DNA of 64,000 nt, from assembly GCA_964460845.1 (NCBI GenBank), contig CAYWRZ010000007.1:62001-126000 (forward strand). The letters run 5' to 3'. The notes under the pieces were generated by a model that was given only the letters and a program-made list of their open reading frames with translations, had not been told where the DNA came from and ran no database searches. This stretch comes from CAYWRZ01 sp964460845 (GTDB lineage: Bacteria > Bacteroidota > Bacteroidia > Flavobacteriales_D > UBA2798). Made by a program: the position numbers and the translations under genes. This document shows positions 62,055 through 64,000 of this stretch, piece after piece; position 1 is the first letter of the stretch, and every line of letters starts with the position of its first letter.

Positions 62055-62190
62055 GGCATAATAGGTGTTTGTCAAAAAAGCGGAGTTACCGGTTAATTGA
62101 GCGTTCTGCCCCGTGTCAGCCTTTGTGCCGGGTTGACTATTTAATGCTTCTAAATCCGACACTTTTTTAATTATCAGTTTGTTATAGCTC
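62055..62190 (+). repeat. attC-like element A9
   Basis: Left GGCATAAT (62055-62062) and right core GTTATAGC (62181). Inner GTTTGTCAAAAAAGCGGA pairs with TCCGACACTTTTTT. The loop GGTTAATTGAGCGTTCTGCCCCG repeats that of A1 (GGTTAATTGAACATTCTACCTCG). Confidence 0.7.
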
Positions 62191-62228
62191 AGCCTCTTGC
62201 CACGACTAACCAAGAAAGACATTGAAAT

Positions 62229-62606
62229 ATGGATACAAAAATTAACAGAGAAGACGTTATTGAAGCGGAAAACAAACTTTTTTCGGCTCAACTTGTAAGT
62301 AATGTGACCGTACTGGACCAATTATTGTATGATGATTTAGTCGCAGTTGCACCGACAGGACAAATCATAACCAAAGAAATGGACCTGGATGCGCATAAAG
62401 CGAAAACAATGAGTATTGAAGACGCTTCAACAGAAATTGACGACATTAAAATAACGGGCGACACCGCACTTTCAATCGTGACAATGACCGCGAAAGGAAA
62501 AATAAGCGGAGCGCCCTTAGAAGGGAAATTTCGATATTTTAGAGTTTGGAAACGTGTTGACGGCACATTGAAAATCATTGGCGCAAGTTTTATGCAGCTA
62601 CCATAG
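62229..62606 (+). CDS. DUF4440/NTF2-like (SnoaL-type) protein
   Basis: 125 residues with the NTF2-like cone fold: EAENKLFSAQLVSNVTVLDQLLYDDLVAVAPTGQIITKEM is the typical DUF4440 start, followed by the strands DDIKITGDTALSIVTMTAKG and FRYFRVWKRVDGTLKIIGASFMQL. Such proteins bind small molecules or act as isomerase-like enzymes. The function here is open. Common as single-gene cassette cargo. Confidence 0.82.
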   Translation: MDTKINREDVIEAENKLFSAQLVSNVTVLDQLLYDDLVAVAPTGQIITKEMDLDAHKAKTMSIEDASTEIDDIKITGDTALSIVTMTAKGKISGAPLEGKFRYFRVWKRVDGTLKIIGASFMQLP

Positions 62607-62616
62607 AATTTTACCC

Positions 62617-62670
62617 GCTACTAACACTCGTTTTTCTTGGGTGCTGCTTCGGGGATTTTCCATTGTAAAA
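62617..62670 (+). repeat. Partial attC-like element A10
   Basis: CGCTACTAACACTCG (left core, matching the unit start GTTATAGC with one inserted base) and then GGTGCTGCTTCGGGG. No right half ending in GTTA was found, so the array may be decaying from here. Confidence 0.35.
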
Positions 62671-62717
62671 CGGAATGAAAGAATACTTCACATCGACAAA
62701 AAAGGAAAAGAAATAAG

Positions 62718-63164
62718 ATGAAAAAGCTATCCACGATAATCGCACTGATTTTTATTGTGCAATTTACTTTCGGGCAGGAATTATATTTCTACCACAAAAA
62801 CGGTAAGCACGGGTTCATTGATACCACAGGAAAAGAAACCGGAAATTATATTCACGATGAAAAAGTGACCCTGACAGGCGTATATACAAAAAGTAGCCTC
62901 ACAAAAAAAGGAGAAGGGAAGCATTATGGGCATTATAAAATAGTCGTAAATGACACTTTAGAGGTGAATTTGCTACCTCCCTATTATAAAGAAGCCATTC
63001 GTTCCACAGAGGAAGTGCAGAAATTTGAAGGAAAAAAAGTAGTGGTTACGGGAATTATTACCGAGAACACGACTTTATCAGAACCTTCTTTGGAAAATCA
63101 ACCCCTTACTGTCAGTGTCCCTTGCTTTATTACGATAGAATCTATCCGTTTATCGGAAGAATGA
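62718..63164 (+). CDS. Small secreted protein, last gene of the array
   Basis: 148 residues with a signal peptide (cleavage after FTFGQ). The mature part alternates beta strands and lysine-rich turns, ending with a domain containing FEGKKVVVTGII, an OB-fold-like or NTF-like segment. No recognised family. Lies after the damaged element A10, so may be a fixed remnant. Confidence 0.6.
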   Translation: MKKLSTIIALIFIVQFTFGQELYFYHKNGKHGFIDTTGKETGNYIHDEKVTLTGVYTKSSLTKKGEGKHYGHYKIVVNDTLEVNLLPPYYKEAIRSTEEVQKFEGKKVVVTGIITENTTLSEPSLENQPLTVSVPCFITIESIRLSEE

Positions 63165-63342
63165 AGCTGAACTTTTCATCTTCTCCAGGGGTAACAGGTG
63201 GGGTACCCTTGCAACTTGATAAGTTACATGTAATCAGAAATAACGCCTCTATCTGTTTTTATCATTTTTCAAAACAGTAACCAATTGATTTTAATTCGAT
63301 TAGGCTTTCGGTTTACGCCTGTCCACACTACCCATTACCGGC
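63165..63342. other. Right edge of the island
   Basis: About 178 bases without a gene. AT-content falls to the chromosomal level by 63300. I see no attC-like element or tRNA gene here. It separates the + strand array from a minus-strand gene that resumes ordinary chromosome. Confidence 0.45.
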
Positions 63343-64000
63343 TTATTCCATAGTGCTCAAATAGTCGCTCAGCGTGGTGAGGTATTCCGCGCGGTTGTTT
63401 AGCAGTACGAGGTGACGATTTAATGCGGCGCTTTCCGTTTCCCCGTTAAGCGGCAGAATGGCCTGTTTTTCATATTCCAACCAGGCGCTATGCGCCGATA
63501 AAAAGTGTGATTCAAAATACTCCAACACCTTGAATCGTTCCATCACATTGGTATAGCTTGTGTGATAGTCGGTTTTAGCATCAGCCAACTGGCCCTTGAG
63601 CGCGCCCATTTCTTTACTATCGTCTTGTGTCTCTACTTCGAGAATCCTGTTTCTGACAATTTGCGTTTTGTATTTTACTTTCAGCTTAGGATACATGGTG
63701 CCGTCCTGATCAAATATCCGTTCTATGAATTTGAATTCTTTTTCCTTGTAATCCAGCCATTTATCCTGAATATCCTTGTGGCTTTTTTTATTTTCGGTTT
63801 GAAGCTGCTGTGCTTGTTTGAATAGCAATCTACGCTCCAGCTCATCATATACCTGTACTAAACACTCGATTTGATCATAACTATCATCACTGCAAAGCTC
63901 CTCTAATTCGTCAATTGGAAGGTCTTCAATTTCGTCTTTAGCTATTCTTTCGGGTAGTGAAAAAGACTTTGTTTTATAGCGTTTTAATTGCTCTGCTGTT
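63343..64000 (-). CDS. Coiled-coil protein, cut by window edge
   Basis: The minus-strand frame is open from position 64000 to the stop at 63343, giving the C-terminal 219 or so residues. The TTG at 63828 is not a real start, because the frame continues upstream (LPERIAKDEIEDLPIDELEELC). Highly charged and helical with coiled-coil spacing. No family recognised. The gene begins outside the window. Confidence 0.65.
   Translation of the reverse strand, partial: TAEQLKRYKTKSFSLPERIAKDEIEDLPIDELEELCSDDSYDQIECLVQVYDELERRLLFKQAQQLQTENKKSHKDIQDKWLDYKEKEFKFIERIFDQDGTMYPKLKVKYKTQIVRNRILEVETQDDSKEMGALKGQLADAKTDYHTSYTNVMERFKVLEYFESHFLSAHSAWLEYEKQAILPLNGETESAALNRHLVLLNNRAEYLTTLSDYLSTME

Larger units (their letters stand above)
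38539..62700 (+). mobile_element. Integron-like cassette array (about ten units)
   Basis: Genes all on the + strand, each unit closed by a 130-250 base imperfect palindrome. Units by crossover point: 38540-44451 (TerB/ATPase/helicase), 44452-53090 (Dnd), 53091-53705, 53706-54440, 54441-55830, 55831-57712, 57713-58491 (GNAT), 58492-61343 (restriction-modification), 61344-62181 and 62182 onward. In most units the first bases after the crossover are the reverse complement of the left end of the unit's own palindrome, the footprint of circular-cassette integration at G/TT. DNA is visibly AT-rich compared with both flanks. The far end is not sharply defined (62.7-63.2 kb). Confidence 0.75.

Noticed and set aside
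38539..62700. CRISPR array or prophage/ICE
   Set aside because: Elements are long palindromes around genes rather than short direct repeats with spacers. No phage structural, relaxase or conjugation genes are seen.

Overview
The window comes from a member of the Bacteroidota, probably on the Chitinophagales/Sphingobacteriales side rather than Bacteroides. Several proteins end in type IX secretion (T9SS) type A tails and one in a type B (gliding-associated) tail. Candidate promoters carry the Bacteroidota -7 box TAnnTTTG. Lineage-typical genes include a fused alpha/beta 2-oxoacid dehydrogenase E1 and a DAHP synthase-chorismate mutase fusion. The ends cut two genes, and one 100-N assembly gap (32742-32841) lies inside a tandem-repeat gene.

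Region 1 (1-37.1 kb) is ordinary chromosome of moderate GC with genes on both strands: aldehyde dehydrogenase, a TIGR02757-TPR-lipoprotein-serS block, rplU-rpmA, a DMT exporter, a metal-binding-like lipoprotein, dapD, murQ, the E1 fusion, a PadR-PspC pair, a secreted agmatine deiminase-family protein, a beta-propeller/SPOR protein, a very large T9SS type B protein, two M16 peptidases, a FabK/nitronate monooxygenase-like enzyme, a DUF1573 protein, an S41 protease, a PKD-like repeat adhesin, an L,D-transpeptidase, a choice-of-anchor J T9SS protein and the DAHP synthase-chorismate mutase.

Region 2 (37.3-63.2 kb) is a visibly AT-rich island in which every gene lies on the + strand. It starts with a tyrosine recombinase. 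About 66 bases after its stop codon comes a GTTAGC core, followed by gene-sized units separated by about 130-250 base imperfect palindromes. These start with a [TA]AAC-type core, often carry GCCAAGCCCC or GCCATGCCCC near the right end, and finish in GTTA. In most units the first 8-15 bases are the reverse complement of the left end of the palindrome closing the same unit. That is the footprint expected of circular cassettes inserted at a G/TT crossover, as in integrons. The recombinase lacks the extra segment typical of IntI, so I read this as an integron-like system with a XerD-like integrase.

The first two units are large multi-gene defence modules. Unit 1 (about 5.9 kb) carries a membrane-anchored TerB-C protein, a BrxD-like ATPase and an Lhr-like helicase. 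Unit 2 (about 8.6 kb) carries DNA phosphorothioation genes: dndC, dndD, a DndE-HerA fusion, a membrane protein, a DndB-like DGQHR protein and a DUF2130 protein with a PD-(D/E)XK-like motif. There is no dndA and no dndFGH, so unit 1 and/or the DUF2130 protein are candidates for the effector half. Each module is bracketed by a second repeat family: hairpins between CCAACGC direct repeats. Later units hold a membrane protein, a propeller-like protein, a beta-lactamase-fold lipoprotein, an SBBP-repeat T9SS protein, a GNAT acetyltransferase, a complete Type II restriction-modification system with its own controller operator, a lipoprotein, a DUF4440 protein and a small secreted protein. The array ends near 63.2 kb, where moderate GC and a minus-strand gene resume.
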